Below, one piece after another: positions 1 to 9,242 of a DNA stretch of 64,000 bases. Both the position numbers and the translations under genes were made by a program. The notes under the pieces were generated by a model. It was not told the origin of the DNA, ran no database searches, and worked only from the letters and a program-made list of their open reading frames with translations. Source of the DNA: Calothrix sp. PCC 6303 (GTDB lineage Bacteria; Cyanobacteriota; Cyanobacteriia; Cyanobacteriales; Nostocaceae); the NCBI RefSeq assembly GCF_000317435.1, contig NC_019751.1:6696001-6760000 (forward strand), in the 5' to 3' direction. Every line of letters starts with the position of its first letter. Within the stretch, counting starts at the first letter, position 1.

Positions 1-3000
1 AAGTGGTATCAATTCCAACTTGTTGACTCTACCCAGGGCATCGGCAACTGGACGCACACCAATCATCCACATGATTTGTGCTAGGGATTCCCCGTAGGTT
101 TTGATGTTATCTGTTCCCCACAGGACGCAGGCGATGGTTTCGGGATACTCGCCGTTGTTTTCGCTCATATTCCGCGCCAGGAGCCTGTCAACAACGATTT
201 TCGCTGATTGAACTGCGGCTTGGGTGGGGATTGATTGGGGATCTAAAGCATGGATATTTTTACCTGTGGGCAATACATCTGGGTTACGGATGGGGTCGCC
301 ACCGGGACCAGGTAAAATGTATTCACCTTCTAAACCTTTGAGTAAACCTGCCAGTTCTTTGTCTGCACAAATTTGTTCGAGGCAGAATTCTAAATACTGG
401 AATAGTTTCTTTAAAGGATCGGTATCAACGTTGGTGTAACCTGCTTTGTGCAGTGCTTCTACCCAAGGTTCTTTTTTACCCATGTTGAAGAAATTCAACT
501 TGGAAATTAGGGAAACTCTGCCTTCAGCATCGGTTTGGGCTTGTACCAATGAGCCTACTGCTTCCCGAATTGTCAAGGTCATGTGTTGCAGCAATTCAAC
601 ATCTTTGAGAATACCGCGATCGCTATTTTTATATATCTCTTCTAAATCGCGGTATAAGCTGTTGGCGATGATTCGCGGTAAACCCAAGATATCATCTTCT
701 TCCCGATCTAAGCTGGCGATATTTACCAAGGTGGCAACCGCTTCTTCGGCTGTGGGTGGTTTGCCAATGATGTGTAAACCACATGGTAACAACCGGGATT
801 CGATTTCCATCAGTTTGCGGTAAACGATACCGACGATATTATCCCGTTCTTCCTGGGACATATCTTTCGCGTCTGTTTCCGGCAAATTAATATCTTGATC
901 AAGGTTCACTATCCGGGCTTGATCCATAATGGTGTTGACAATGGGGATACCACGTCCACCATCTTTCAGGGTTTGGTAGGAAGCAATTAACTCGCTGAGT
1001 TCCTTTAAACCTTTGTATAGTCCGGCGTTTTCCGCTGGGGGAGTGAGGTAGGAAATTGTTTCCGCATAACCCCGGCGCTTGGCAATTGTGGCTTCGCTGG
1101 GGTTATTAGCTGCGTAATAATACAGATTTGGAATGTTGCCAATTAAATTATCTGGGTAACAATCACCCGACATTCCCATCTGTTTACCTGGCATGAATTC
1201 CAAAGATCCATGGGTACCAAAGTGGAGAACTGCATCTGCACCCCAAACTTTTTCTAAGTAGGTGTAATATGCTGCGAAACCGTGGTGGGGACTGGCTGAA
1301 CGGGAGAACAACAACCGCATGGGGTCGCCTTCATAACCAAATGTAGGCTGTACCCCAATAAACACATTACCAAAGTGCTTACCGTAGATGAGTAAGTTTT
1401 GCCCATCGCTGTTGAGGTGTCCTGGAGGTGCGCCCCAGTTTTCTTCCAAACGCTGGGAATATGGTGTTAATTCCTCATATTCGGGAACCGACATTCGATA
1501 AGCTACATTTAACTCTGGGCTGCTGTACTGTGCTTGTGCGTCGTGAATCACAGCTTCCATCAAAGCTTTTGAGTCTTCCGGCAAATCTTGGACATCGTAG
1601 CCGTTATCCCGTAAACCCTTGAGGGCTTCAAAGATAGAGCCAAATACATCCAAATATGCCGCAGTTCCCACATTTCCCTTATCGGGAGGGAAACTAAAAA
1701 CAGTAATTGCCACCTTTTTATGTAGCTTGGGCTTGCGGCGGAGATTCGCCCATCTTAACGCCCGTTTCGCCACAACTTCCACTCGATCCTGAAGTGCGAT
1801 CGCTTTTCCGGTTGCGCCGTCTCTTCCTGACATAATTATCGGTTCAATCGCCCCATCTAACTCAGGAATGGCGATTTGTAGCGCTACTTGAATTGGGTGC
1901 AAACCTAAATCGCTATCTAACCACTCTTCAGTAGTTTGGAATACCAAAGGTAATACCACCATATACGGACGATTCAACCGCTTTAACGAGTCAATCGCCT
2001 TTGGATGGTCTTGTCTAGCTGGTCCACCCACCAAAGCAAAACCTGTTAAAGATATTACCGCGTCTACTTGAGTTTGTTGCGTAGTTGGTTCGTAGAAGTA
2101 GGCATCAACAGGTTTAGAAAAGTCCAAACCACCAGCAAAAACCGGAAGTACCCTGGCACCTAGTGCTTCTAGTTCCTGCACCATCGCTACATAATGCGCG
2201 TCATCCCCTGTAACCAGGTGAGTCCGCTGCAATACTAAACCAACACAAGGGGCAAGGGGGTCTTTCAAATCTTCTGAAATATCCTTGCGACTACCATACC
2301 AATTCAAGTATTCCCGTACATCCTCGAACATGTTTGGTGCGAGGGGATGCCATATACCCATATCTGGGTAAGTAACAGGTTGTTCGTATTGTAGAGCACC
2401 TGCATTTCTCGCTTCGGCTTCAGGATTATCTTTAAAAACATATTTATCAGCCAGCATCAAAAGGAAATTTTCCAGGTTTTCTGGAGAACCACCCAACCAA
2501 TACTGAAAACTCAGCATAAAGTTACGTGCATCCTGTGCTTTTTCCATCGGCAGATATTTCAAAACATTGGGAAGCGTCCGTAACAACTTCAACATCCCAT
2601 CTTGGAAACCAGCGCCAGATTTTTCCTTGCGTTTCCGCATAAATTGGGCGATAACGCTTTTCGATTGTCCCAGCTGCGCTAAAGAAAAGCTACCCATTTT
2701 ATTGAGTCGCATAACTTCCGGCATCGATGGAAATACTACCGCAACATCCAAACGTTCCCGAATGGGTGTCACAGCATCCACAACCTTCTGGGCTAAATCT
2801 TCAATGAAAATAAGTGATGCTATAAAAACATTGGCAGTCTCTAGATCCCGCTTAAACTCCGCGTAATTTTCCGCGTCACGGAGTTCCTCAATCAAGTACC
2901 CGCTAATCTCAATTGCCACATCGGGATTGTTAGCGTTAATCTCCCGAACAGCTTGTGACAAAGCACTTTGGTACTGGGACTCTAGCACGACATAGACCAC

Positions 3001-3072
3001 CTTAATGAAGTTACGCCCATTGAGGTTGTCCGGCGCAATGTGCCTAATGGTGGACTTGACGTGAGTGAACAT
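1..3072 (-). CDS. chlH: Magnesium chelatase subunit H, C-terminus cut by window edge
   Basis: This gene encodes the large porphyrin-binding subunit of Mg-chelatase, which with ChlI and ChlD inserts Mg2+ into protoporphyrin IX at the first committed step of chlorophyll synthesis. The minus-strand frame is open for 1024 codons from the window edge to an ATG at 3072, starting [12 protein letters not shown]. The reading includes characteristic ChlH stretches such as [15 protein letters not shown] and [20 protein letters not shown]. The family is usually about 1,300 residues, so roughly the last 300 lie outside the window. The start is supported by an AGGAG ribosome-binding site about 10 bases upstream. 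It is monocistronic at its 5' end, with a 550-base AT-rich leader or promoter region. Assignment is from recognised family sequence and is firm. Confidence 0.96.
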   Translation of the reverse strand, partial: MFTHVKSTIRHIAPDNLNGRNFIKVVYVVLESQYQSALSQAVREINANNPDVAIEISGYLIEELRDAENYAEFKRDLETANVFIASLIFIEDLAQKVVDAVTPIRERLDVAVVFPSMPEVMRLNKMGSFSLAQLGQSKSVIAQFMRKRKEKSGAGFQDGMLKLLRTLPNVLKYLPMEKAQDARNFMLSFQYWLGGSPENLENFLLMLADKYVFKDNPEAEARNAGALQYEQPVTYPDMGIWHPLAPNMFEDVREYLNWYGSRKDISEDLKDPLAPCVGLVLQRTHLVTGDDAHYVAMVQELEALGARVLPVFAGGLDFSKPVDAYFYEPTTQQTQVDAVISLTGFALVGGPARQDHPKAIDSLKRLNRPYMVVLPLVFQTTEEWLDSDLGLHPIQVALQIAIPELDGAIEPIIMSGRDGATGKAIALQDRVEVVAKRALRWANLRRKPKLHKKVAITVFSFPPDKGNVGTAAYLDVFGSIFEALKGLRDNGYDVQDLPEDSKALMEAVIHDAQAQYSSPELNVAYRMSVPEYEELTPYSQRLEENWGAPPGHLNSDGQNLLIYGKHFGNVFIGVQPTFGYEGDPMRLLFSRSASPHHGFAAYYTYLEKVWGADAVLHFGTHGSLEFMPGKQMGMSGDCYPDNLIGNIPNLYYYAANNPSEATIAKRRGYAETISYLTPPAENAGLYKGLKELSELIASYQTLKDGGRGIPIVNTIMDQARIVNLDQDINLPETDAKDMSQEERDNIVGIVYRKLMEIESRLLPCGLHIIGKPPTAEEAVATLVNIASLDREEDDILGLPRIIANSLYRDLEEIYKNSDRGILKDVELLQHMTLTIREAVGSLVQAQTDAEGRVSLISKLNFFNMGKKEPWVEALHKAGYTNVDTDPLKKLFQYLEFCLEQICADKELAGLLKGLEGEYILPGPGGDPIRNPDVLPTGKNIHALDPQSIPTQAAVQSAKIVVDRLLARNMSENNGEYPETIACVLWGTDNIKTYGESLAQIMWMIGVRPVADALGRVNKLELIPL

Positions 3073-3622
3073 GCTTTCTCAACTCCTATTAGATGCTTGT
3101 TCTTGAAGTGGAACTCCAACAGGCATAAAACCGCAGTTTGGACTTCCTTAGAATTTTGGCAAAATAATTACTTATGAGTTTTTTTTATCAGAAATCCTTG
3201 CTCAGTGGCGATTTTATGGCTCATCTGACACAATTCGATATAAAAACTGATATATATTTTTACAAAAAGTTACCAATTATGGAAGTGTTTGCTTAAATAT
3301 ATGTAAATATTTCGTTACACAAGGATTATATAGCTTGTTAAGTATGTTTTGTTAAGTGTAAATATATTAGCCTTGTCAGGGGTTGGGTAATTTCGTGCTA
3401 GCGATCGCATTAGAGAACTGCACAAAAAAAGATGATCCAATATTGTGGAATAGGCATCTTGCCTGCTACTAATACAACAGCAGGCAAGATGCCTCCACCA
3501 CAAGAAATTTTGGGATATTTTTTATTTGGAAGTCTCTTAGAGATATACCGTAAATTCTTTCTCAGGGGATGATTTTAGAGACGTTCTACCGAAACATCTC
3601 TATGAAAATACACGCTGCTGTA
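3073..3622. other. Intergenic region between chlH and the Rpn nuclease gene
   Basis: This AT-rich, gene-free stretch holds the chlH promoter and leader near 3073-3300 and one long perfect inverted repeat (3443-3503, listed separately). I see no convincing coding region; the short minus-strand open frame at 3315-3503 runs across the inverted repeat and looks accidental. Confidence 0.6.
3443..3503. repeat. MITE/REP-like inverted repeat
   Basis: The left arm (3444-3467) and right arm (3479-3502) are complementary apart from a 3-base block. The inner 15 bases (GGCATCTTGCCTGCT, 3453-3467) pair perfectly with 3479-3493 around an 11-base loop. The outer ends read TTGTGG, a terminus also seen at the repeat at 43631-43738 and, on one side, at 7185-7277. 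I interpret it as a member of a small dispersed non-autonomous repeat family. Confidence 0.75.
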
Positions 3623-4429
3623 TCACTCAGCTTGATTATTGGAAGCTTTAGCCTGCAATTGTTGAACTTGCTCAATAGTCAAACCAGTTACATCAACAAT
3701 TACTTCAATGTCGATACCTTTATGAATCATTTTTATTGCTATTTCTTGAGCTTTTTGTTCAATTCCTTGTTCAATTCCTTGTTCAAGTCCTTTTGCTTGA
3801 CCTTCTTGCAGAATATCTTGATAAATCACTGATTCCCGCATAATATCACTCCGCAGAATTTTTTTAATTAGGTCTTTATTTAATACTAGCCCAGCTAATA
3901 CCGCTGTTGATGCAGCAACGTTACTTCGGATTTTAGTGTCTTGGATTGCTTCAATTATTTGGGCAACTTGTTCTAAAGTTTGGGTTTTGTCTTCGGTTTG
4001 ACTCAAAGTTGCAAATGGGAGTAAACCGGGAAACTTGAGAAATACCTCGGTTGGTTGTTCCCAAAGTCGGATGACTTCAAATCGATGAAAGCTATTTTCC
4101 AGAACAAATTCTGTTTGATAAACTAAGTCAGAATCGCTGGGTTTGAGATAAATTACAACTTGACTTACTCGCTTATGGGGAAATCTTCGATACACCCGCA
4201 AGCGATAATCAATCATTCTAAAGGGAATCTCGGCTTTCGGTAAAGTTTGAAATTCCAGATGCAGAACAAGTTGATCCGATTGTAATAAAATTAAGGCATC
4301 CGCTCGGATAGGCTCGAGGGATAACTCTGATGGACTAAGTTCGGTGAGAGTGACTGGTTCACCCAGTAACCATGATGCAAAGTCTGCTGAAAATGACTCT
4401 GCGAGAAATTTGCAAACGTTATCAAACAT
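3623..4429 (-). CDS. Rpn family recombination-promoting nuclease / putative transposase-like protein
   Basis: This is a PD-(D/E)xK-superfamily protein of the Rpn (transposase_31-like, PDDEXK_2) group common in cyanobacteria. Numbering from the TTG at 4435, the candidate catalytic residues are D46 in IRADALIL and E61 and Q63 in LHLEFQT. The C-terminal half is helical and contains a short duplicated GIEQ repeat encoded by a near-perfect DNA repeat around 3755-3790, then a hydrophobic tail. I chose the ATG at 4429 (MFDNVCKFLAE) over the TTG two codons upstream because family members usually begin there. Rpn proteins cleave DNA and can stimulate RecA-independent recombination. The length (268 aa) is typical and the gene looks intact. 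Its cellular role is not known. Confidence 0.85.
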   Translation of the reverse strand: MFDNVCKFLAESFSADFASWLLGEPVTLTELSPSELSLEPIRADALILLQSDQLVLHLEFQTLPKAEIPFRMIDYRLRVYRRFPHKRVSQVVIYLKPSDSDLVYQTEFVLENSFHRFEVIRLWEQPTEVFLKFPGLLPFATLSQTEDKTQTLEQVAQIIEAIQDTKIRSNVAASTAVLAGLVLNKDLIKKILRSDIMRESVIYQDILQEGQAKGLEQGIEQGIEQKAQEIAIKMIHKGIDIEVIVDVTGLTIEQVQQLQAKASNNQAE

Positions 4430-4495
4430 AGGCAATTAATCAGTTGTCAGTTGATAGTGCGATCGCGTCTTTGATATTTTCCTATGTTCTGGTTG

Positions 4496-6871
4496 CTAAA
4501 AGATATCTTTACGCTTTTGTAAATACAAGGTGACTCCCAAATATATCGCTATGTGGAGACATAAAATTTGCCAATTTAAGGTTAAATTTCCCCAAGTTGC
4601 ATCATAAACTGCTGTGGGTTCAAATGGTCGAGCAATTGAACTTCCATCGGGTAATTTAGCTGCTTCTGGAACCATACCATTCACATTTACTAATGTTCCA
4701 TAAGCCCCTATTGACCAGCGACTAAGCATAAACCAAGATATTTTACTGGCGATTCCTTCCATTTTAAATAACACCCCAGAAAAGATAATTTGGGGAATTA
4801 GCAATAGTGGTAAAGCGCTATTTGCTTGATTGCCATTTTTAACAATTGCTGACACCATTAAACCCAAATTCATACTGGCAAAAAGTGTTAAAAATGTTGT
4901 AATTACTAGTCCTAATTGCCAGGAAATTAAGTTTGATTCTGGAGATTTGAAAAACAATAAAATTATGAGAGAAATTAAGATAGTTTGGAGAAATGCTAAC
5001 CCACCAAGAATTACTAATTTGGAGCCAAGATAAGCGAGTAAGCTTAAATTTACTAATCTTTCTCGAATATAAATTGCAGCTTCTTTAATAACTTCTTGGA
5101 GTGAAGTGGAAAGCCCTACCCAAAGTGATGCACAGGTAAATACAAATAGTACCCTTAATGCTAAAGGTGCTTGAGTTGGATCTAATGGTTCGGGAATCAC
5201 AAAGGGAATTTTGTCTTTGAGGGCAACATTAATTAGACTAATACCAATTGGTGCAGTTAAAAGTGCCAATGCTAGGTTGATGCGATCGCGCTTTTGAATC
5301 TGGAAGTATCGCTGTGTTAAAATACTTAGCTGCTTGGCAAAAAAGGTACTTTTACCTTCTTGGTTGCCAACGTTGAATTGGGATGATTGATTGCCGATGC
5401 TTAAATGGTTGGTAACGTAGCGACGGTAATCGTTTGAGTGGACAAAGTTATTTGCTTGATCAACTACATTATCAGGTTTATCTAGTAAATTATAGATATC
5501 AGCAAAGTCTTCTTTGACACTAAAATAGGCTAAACAGTCATCTGGTGAGCCAAAATAACATAACCTACCACCAAGCCCTAAAAACACCACGCGATCGCAT
5601 AACTTGATATTAGCGGTGGCATGGGTGACTAAAATAACTGTTCTTCCTTGGTTAGATAGTTTCCGCAATAGCTGCATCATCTTTTTATCTAAACCAGGAT
5701 CTAAACCTGAAGTTGGTTCATCGAGGAAAAATAACTTCGGATCAGCTAACAACTCTACTCCAATACTCACCCGTTTTCTTTGTCCCCCACTCAATTCACT
5801 GATTAATGCACTCCGACGGTGGGACATTTCCACATCTTGGAGGGTTTTTTCTACCACCGAATTGATGTCAGTATCTGGGGGTAAGCGTAATTTTGCTGCG
5901 TAAGTTAATACCTCTGCTACCGTCAAATCACGGTGAATAATGTCATCTTGGGGAACATAACCAATTTGGGTTCTGTAGAGGTTAAAATTCTTCCGCAAAT
6001 CTCCCCCATTCAAATAGACTACCCCCTCTGTTGGTTGTTCCAAGCCTAAAAGAGTCCGCATCAAGGTTGATTTTCCAGCACCACTTCCCCCCACCAAAGC
6101 TACAAATTGACCAGGTTCAATCCCAAATGAAATGTCATCTAGCCTGATTTTGCCATTTGTCTTCAGTAGTAACTTATTTGCATCCAGCCGGATTTGATTA
6201 CCTTCATCGATAACCCGTAAATCGTCACCACGAACCACCAACGTGTGAGTACCAATTTGTACAGTTGCACCTTCCCGCAACACGGTAGAACCATTGATTT
6301 TCTGCCCGTTGACAAAAACCCCGTTTGTACTGTGATCTTGAAGTACGTAGCGTCCTTGGGCATCAGAATTAATTGTGGCATGACGGCGGGAAACTATGGA
6401 AGAGTCTAAACTCAGAGTTGCACCGCTATCTCTTCCTAGCGACACAGCACCATTTTTGAGGGAAATAGATTTTGGAGTATTGGTGTTAATCGATACTTGG
6501 TCTGCGGGGTTATAGTACTTTAACTCAATGAGGTTGTTGGGATTTTGACCGATTTTAATTTCGCTACCATTTCTCAGGAGAAACCCAATTTCTGGAGTAA
6601 TCCGGGTATGGTTGGCATAAATTCCATTTGTACTGGGTTCTTTGCCATTACCATCATAAATCCGGTAATTATCACCCTCATAACGTAATATGGCTTGGCA
6701 ACGTCCCATCACCTGCCAATCTTCAGGAACATTCAGATCAGCGATCGCGCGATCGCGTCCCATGATATGCTGCGGTTTACTCAGTTGAAACTGTAAAGTT
6801 TTTCCTTGGGAATTCAATTCAATGTAAATTTTTTCACCGGGATTAATTGTATTAGCCGCTGAGTTAAACAT
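4496..6871 (-). CDS. FHA-domain ABC transporter, ATPase fused to ABC2-type permease
   Basis: This 791-residue polypeptide has two N-terminal forkhead-associated (phosphothreonine-binding) domains, an ABC ATPase and a membrane permease, in the order seen in ABCG-like half transporters. FHA1 spans about 20-115 (GRDR at 38, STNGIYAN at 80). FHA2 spans about 135-215 (GRD at 146, SRRHA at 161, STNGVFVNG at 181). The ATPase has Walker A GGSGAGKST at 261-269, the signature LSGGQ at 360-364, Walker B LFFLDE at 380-385 and a switch His at 417. Hydrophobic segments from about 535 to 780 form the permease. All catalytic motifs are intact. FHA1 lacks a clear SRRHA-type motif, so FHA2 is the better candidate phosphopeptide binder. 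Substrate is unknown. Regulation by a Ser/Thr kinase is inferred from the FHA domains. Confidence 0.93.
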   Translation of the reverse strand: MFNSAANTINPGEKIYIELNSQGKTLQFQLSKPQHIMGRDRAIADLNVPEDWQVMGRCQAILRYEGDNYRIYDGNGKEPSTNGIYANHTRITPEIGFLLRNGSEIKIGQNPNNLIELKYYNPADQVSINTNTPKSISLKNGAVSLGRDSGATLSLDSSIVSRRHATINSDAQGRYVLQDHSTNGVFVNGQKINGSTVLREGATVQIGTHTLVVRGDDLRVIDEGNQIRLDANKLLLKTNGKIRLDDISFGIEPGQFVALVGGSGAGKSTLMRTLLGLEQPTEGVVYLNGGDLRKNFNLYRTQIGYVPQDDIIHRDLTVAEVLTYAAKLRLPPDTDINSVVEKTLQDVEMSHRRSALISELSGGQRKRVSIGVELLADPKLFFLDEPTSGLDPGLDKKMMQLLRKLSNQGRTVILVTHATANIKLCDRVVFLGLGGRLCYFGSPDDCLAYFSVKEDFADIYNLLDKPDNVVDQANNFVHSNDYRRYVTNHLSIGNQSSQFNVGNQEGKSTFFAKQLSILTQRYFQIQKRDRINLALALLTAPIGISLINVALKDKIPFVIPEPLDPTQAPLALRVLFVFTCASLWVGLSTSLQEVIKEAAIYIRERLVNLSLLAYLGSKLVILGGLAFLQTILISLIILLFFKSPESNLISWQLGLVITTFLTLFASMNLGLMVSAIVKNGNQANSALPLLLIPQIIFSGVLFKMEGIASKISWFMLSRWSIGAYGTLVNVNGMVPEAAKLPDGSSIARPFEPTAVYDATWGNLTLNWQILCLHIAIYLGVTLYLQKRKDIF

Positions 6872-7413
6872 AATAGTTTTCGATATTTATTCTTGCAGTA
6901 GAGACTTATAGCGATTCTGAACATAACATTAAGTTTTGAATTCAAGCATATACAGTCATATATAGCCAAAAGAAACTATTCAGTTGAAATGTCAAAAAGT
7001 TCCTTAGTATTAAGGGTATATTGAAATGGCGTTACTGAAAACTGGATATTATACTTAAGCGTTTAACTAGTTACTTGTACTTATAAATGAGTATTTTAAA
7101 ATACTAAAATTTTTTGGAAAGATACTAACACAACAGAACGCAACTTGCTGGTAAGCTTTCAAGCGTCTAATTTGTATATCTAAAGCGGGCAATACTTCGG
7201 CGTGAGCGCTACTTTACCTCCGGTACACTTCGTTCCGAGAGGCTTAGGAACCATCGAACGCTGCCCGCACCACAAAGATTATAATTTTTGATATTTATTT
7301 GATATTTATAGGATTTAGCTGCGTAGCAGCTTAACTAAATTAAACCTAATTTGAAGTTTTTCAAAATCGTTGCGGATTCGATAAATTGGGTTTCTCAAAT
7401 CCGCAAGAAGTTT
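6872..7413. other. Intergenic region downstream of leuA
   Basis: This region is AT-rich with no credible gene. It contains the promoter or leader of the FHA-ABC transporter at its left and one dispersed repeat copy (7185-7277) at its centre. Confidence 0.55.
7185..7277. repeat. Dispersed repeat, copy A (shared with 43631-43738)
   Basis: The element is bounded by GCGGGCA (7185-7191) and TGCCCGC (7262-7268). It shares with 43680-43738 a nearly identical core that runs from TTACCTCCGGTACACTTCG through GGAACCATCGAACGCTGCCC and ends in CACAA. The conserved core and terminal inverted repeats suggest a non-coding mobile repeat. Confidence 0.8.
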
Positions 7414-9084
7414 TTAAATTAAACAGTTGAGGATAGCCAGGAAGGAAGCAGTAACGATGTTAGAGTGGATGCCAACTCCATAGTTTATATTTGTCGAGGA
7501 ATTAGTTGTGATTTCCAGGAAAGCTACTGCTTGGGAATTGCTACCGCTAACAGGCAAATTACAAACATCCTGTAAGCTTCGTTCTTCGTAATTAACTACC
7601 TGAATTTCTCGATTACAACTATCATTTAAGCCGTTTATAAAGGCATCAATTGGTCCGTTACCAACACCATGAATGGTAATTTCTTCCCCGTACATTTGTA
7701 ATTGTGCCACTAATACCTGTTGATTAGTATCAGTTTCGTTGATTTGGTGAGAAATGTATCTCCATGATGTCCCGGTTTGGATATATTCACTCTCAAATAA
7801 TTTCCACAAATCACTTGAAGAAATTTCTTTTCCATGTATTTCTACAAATTTTTGTACAACTCGACTAAATTGAATTTGCCAATTTCGCGGTAAAATCAAA
7901 CCATAATCCCGTTCCAGCAAAAACGCTAATCCTCCTTTACCAGATTGGCTATTTACCCTCACAATCGACTCATAATTTGACCCCACATCAACAGGATCAA
8001 GTGGTAAATAGGGAATTTCCCAGATATCTCCTGGTTTTTGCACAGCAAAGCCTTTTTTAATGGCATCTTGATGAGAACCGGAGAATGCCGTAAATACCAA
8101 ATCACCAGCGTAGGGATGTCGTGGATGGATAGGTAACTGGGTACAACTGGTGGCAATTTCTGCCACTTCAGCCAAATTGGAAAAATCTAAACCAGGGTGA
8201 ATTCCTTGGGTGTACAAATTCAAAGCTAAAGTTACCAAATCAACATTTCCAGTTCTTTCTCCATTCCCAAACAAACAACCCTCTACCCTCTCTGCACCTG
8301 CCATTTGGGCAAGTTCGGCAGCAGCAACAGCACAACCTCTATCGTTGTGAGTGTGGACACAGAGAATTACGTGATCCCGCTGTTTGATATGACGATGCAT
8401 CCACTCCACCTGATCTGCGAAAATATTGGGAGTTGCCATCTCCACAGTTGCTGGGAGATTAATAATCACCTTTTGTTGCGCTGTAGGTTGCCATACATCT
8501 ATAATGCGATCGCATATCTCTTTGGCAAACTCCAATTCTGTACCCGTGAAGGTTTCTGGGGAATATTGAAATTGCCACTTGGTTTCCGGTTGGTTTGCGG
8601 CTAATTCGGTAATTAACTTCGCGGCATCAACTGCCAGTTTAATTGTATTTTCCCGGTCTAAACCAAAAACTACACGCCGAAATACAGGTGAAGTTGCATT
8701 ATACAAATGAACAATTGCTTTTTTAACTCCCCGTAAAGCTTCAAATGTGCGACGAATTAACTCTTCCCTTGCAGGTGTTAATACTTGAATTTTCACATCA
8801 TCGGGAATTAAATTATTTTCAATCAAATATCTAACAAAATCGAAATCAGTTTGTGAAGCGGATGGAAAAGCAACTTCGATCTCTTTAAATCCAATCTTAA
8901 CCAATAAGCTAAACAGCTTTAATTTCTGCTGAATATTCATCGGTTCAATTAACGCTTGATTTCCATCCCTTAAATCGGTACTCAACCAAATTGGAGGATG
9001 TGTAATAGTAGTATTTATCCAGGTTCTATCAGTTAAGTTAACTGGATTAAATGAACGGTATTTAGTCGCAGGATGAGTCAACAT
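7414..9084 (-). CDS. leuA: 2-isopropylmalate synthase (~560-aa actinobacterial/yeast-like class)
   Basis: The enzyme condenses acetyl-CoA with 2-oxoisovalerate, the first dedicated step of leucine synthesis. Visible motifs are STDLRDGNQAL at 35-45 (the HMGL-like metal/acetyl-CoA site), HTHND at 244-248 (metal ligands) and GNGERTGN at 273-280. The C-terminal ~130 residues form the LeuA allosteric domain that normally gives leucine feedback inhibition. The sequence around RSFNPVNLTDRTW and WLSTDLRDGNQAL resembles the longer Corynebacterium-type LeuA rather than the shorter E. coli type. The start ATG at 9084 lies inside the last codons of an upstream leucine-rich ORF (9078-9242), and it has only a weak purine-rich stretch upstream, so translational coupling is likely. 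The gene appears intact. Confidence 0.95.
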   Translation of the reverse strand: MLTHPATKYRSFNPVNLTDRTWINTTITHPPIWLSTDLRDGNQALIEPMNIQQKLKLFSLLVKIGFKEIEVAFPSASQTDFDFVRYLIENNLIPDDVKIQVLTPAREELIRRTFEALRGVKKAIVHLYNATSPVFRRVVFGLDRENTIKLAVDAAKLITELAANQPETKWQFQYSPETFTGTELEFAKEICDRIIDVWQPTAQQKVIINLPATVEMATPNIFADQVEWMHRHIKQRDHVILCVHTHNDRGCAVAAAELAQMAGAERVEGCLFGNGERTGNVDLVTLALNLYTQGIHPGLDFSNLAEVAEIATSCTQLPIHPRHPYAGDLVFTAFSGSHQDAIKKGFAVQKPGDIWEIPYLPLDPVDVGSNYESIVRVNSQSGKGGLAFLLERDYGLILPRNWQIQFSRVVQKFVEIHGKEISSSDLWKLFESEYIQTGTSWRYISHQINETDTNQQVLVAQLQMYGEEITIHGVGNGPIDAFINGLNDSCNREIQVVNYEERSLQDVCNLPVSGSNSQAVAFLEITTNSSTNINYGVGIHSNIVTASFLAILNCLI

Positions 9085-9242
9085 ATTCGTTTATACTTTC
9101 TTTTTTGATGATGGTAAATAGAAGACGTGGCGAAATATTGAAAAGAGTAAATCGGGTTGTCAAATTGCCACAAAGACCGCACATGACAACCCATAATTAG
9201 TCGTAGTAATACTTCAAATTTTAGGTTTAGATATAGTTGCAT
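9078..9242 (-). CDS. Leucine-rich leader peptide ORF upstream of leuA (candidate)
   Basis: The 54-codon ORF starts at an ATG (9242-9240) preceded by GGAG at a 6-base spacing. It begins MQLYLNLKFEVLLRLIMG: six of the first 15 codons are Leu, five of them CTA and one TTA. The stop TGA (9080-9078) overlaps the leuA start, within ATGTTGA. Clustered rare Leu codons with a good ribosome-binding site just before a leucine biosynthetic gene are the hallmark of leuL-type leader peptides in other bacteria. In this case the ORF continues through the hairpin at 9154-9192 to the start of leuA, which suggests control of leuA translation by coupling as much as transcription attenuation. The function is inferred; the ORF and codon pattern are seen directly. 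Confidence 0.6.
   Translation of the reverse strand: MQLYLNLKFEVLLRLIMGCHVRSLWQFDNPIYSFQYFATSSIYHHQKRKYKRIC
9154..9192 (-). promoter_or_regulatory. leuA: Hairpin in the leuA leader
   Basis: In the leuA mRNA, GGGTTGTCA (9192-9184) pairs perfectly with TGACAACCC (9162-9154) around a 21-base loop. It lies immediately after the leucine-codon cluster of the leader ORF and about 70 bases before the leuA start. A ribosome stalled on the Leu codons would reach or mask the 5' arm. The downstream sequence is only moderately U-rich, so a classical terminator is not evident. Confidence 0.5.

Noticed and set aside
224-2866. Several plus-strand open frames of 60-125 codons
   Set aside because: They lie wholly inside the chlH coding sequence on the other strand and have no ribosome-binding site or family resemblance.
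3315-3503. 62-codon minus-strand ORF
   Set aside because: It runs through the inverted repeat at 3443-3503, with no SD and no recognisable sequence.
3569-3832. 87-codon plus-strand ORF
   Set aside because: It is antisense to the Rpn nuclease; its repetitive FNSLFNSLF stretch is the complement of the GIEQ repeat.
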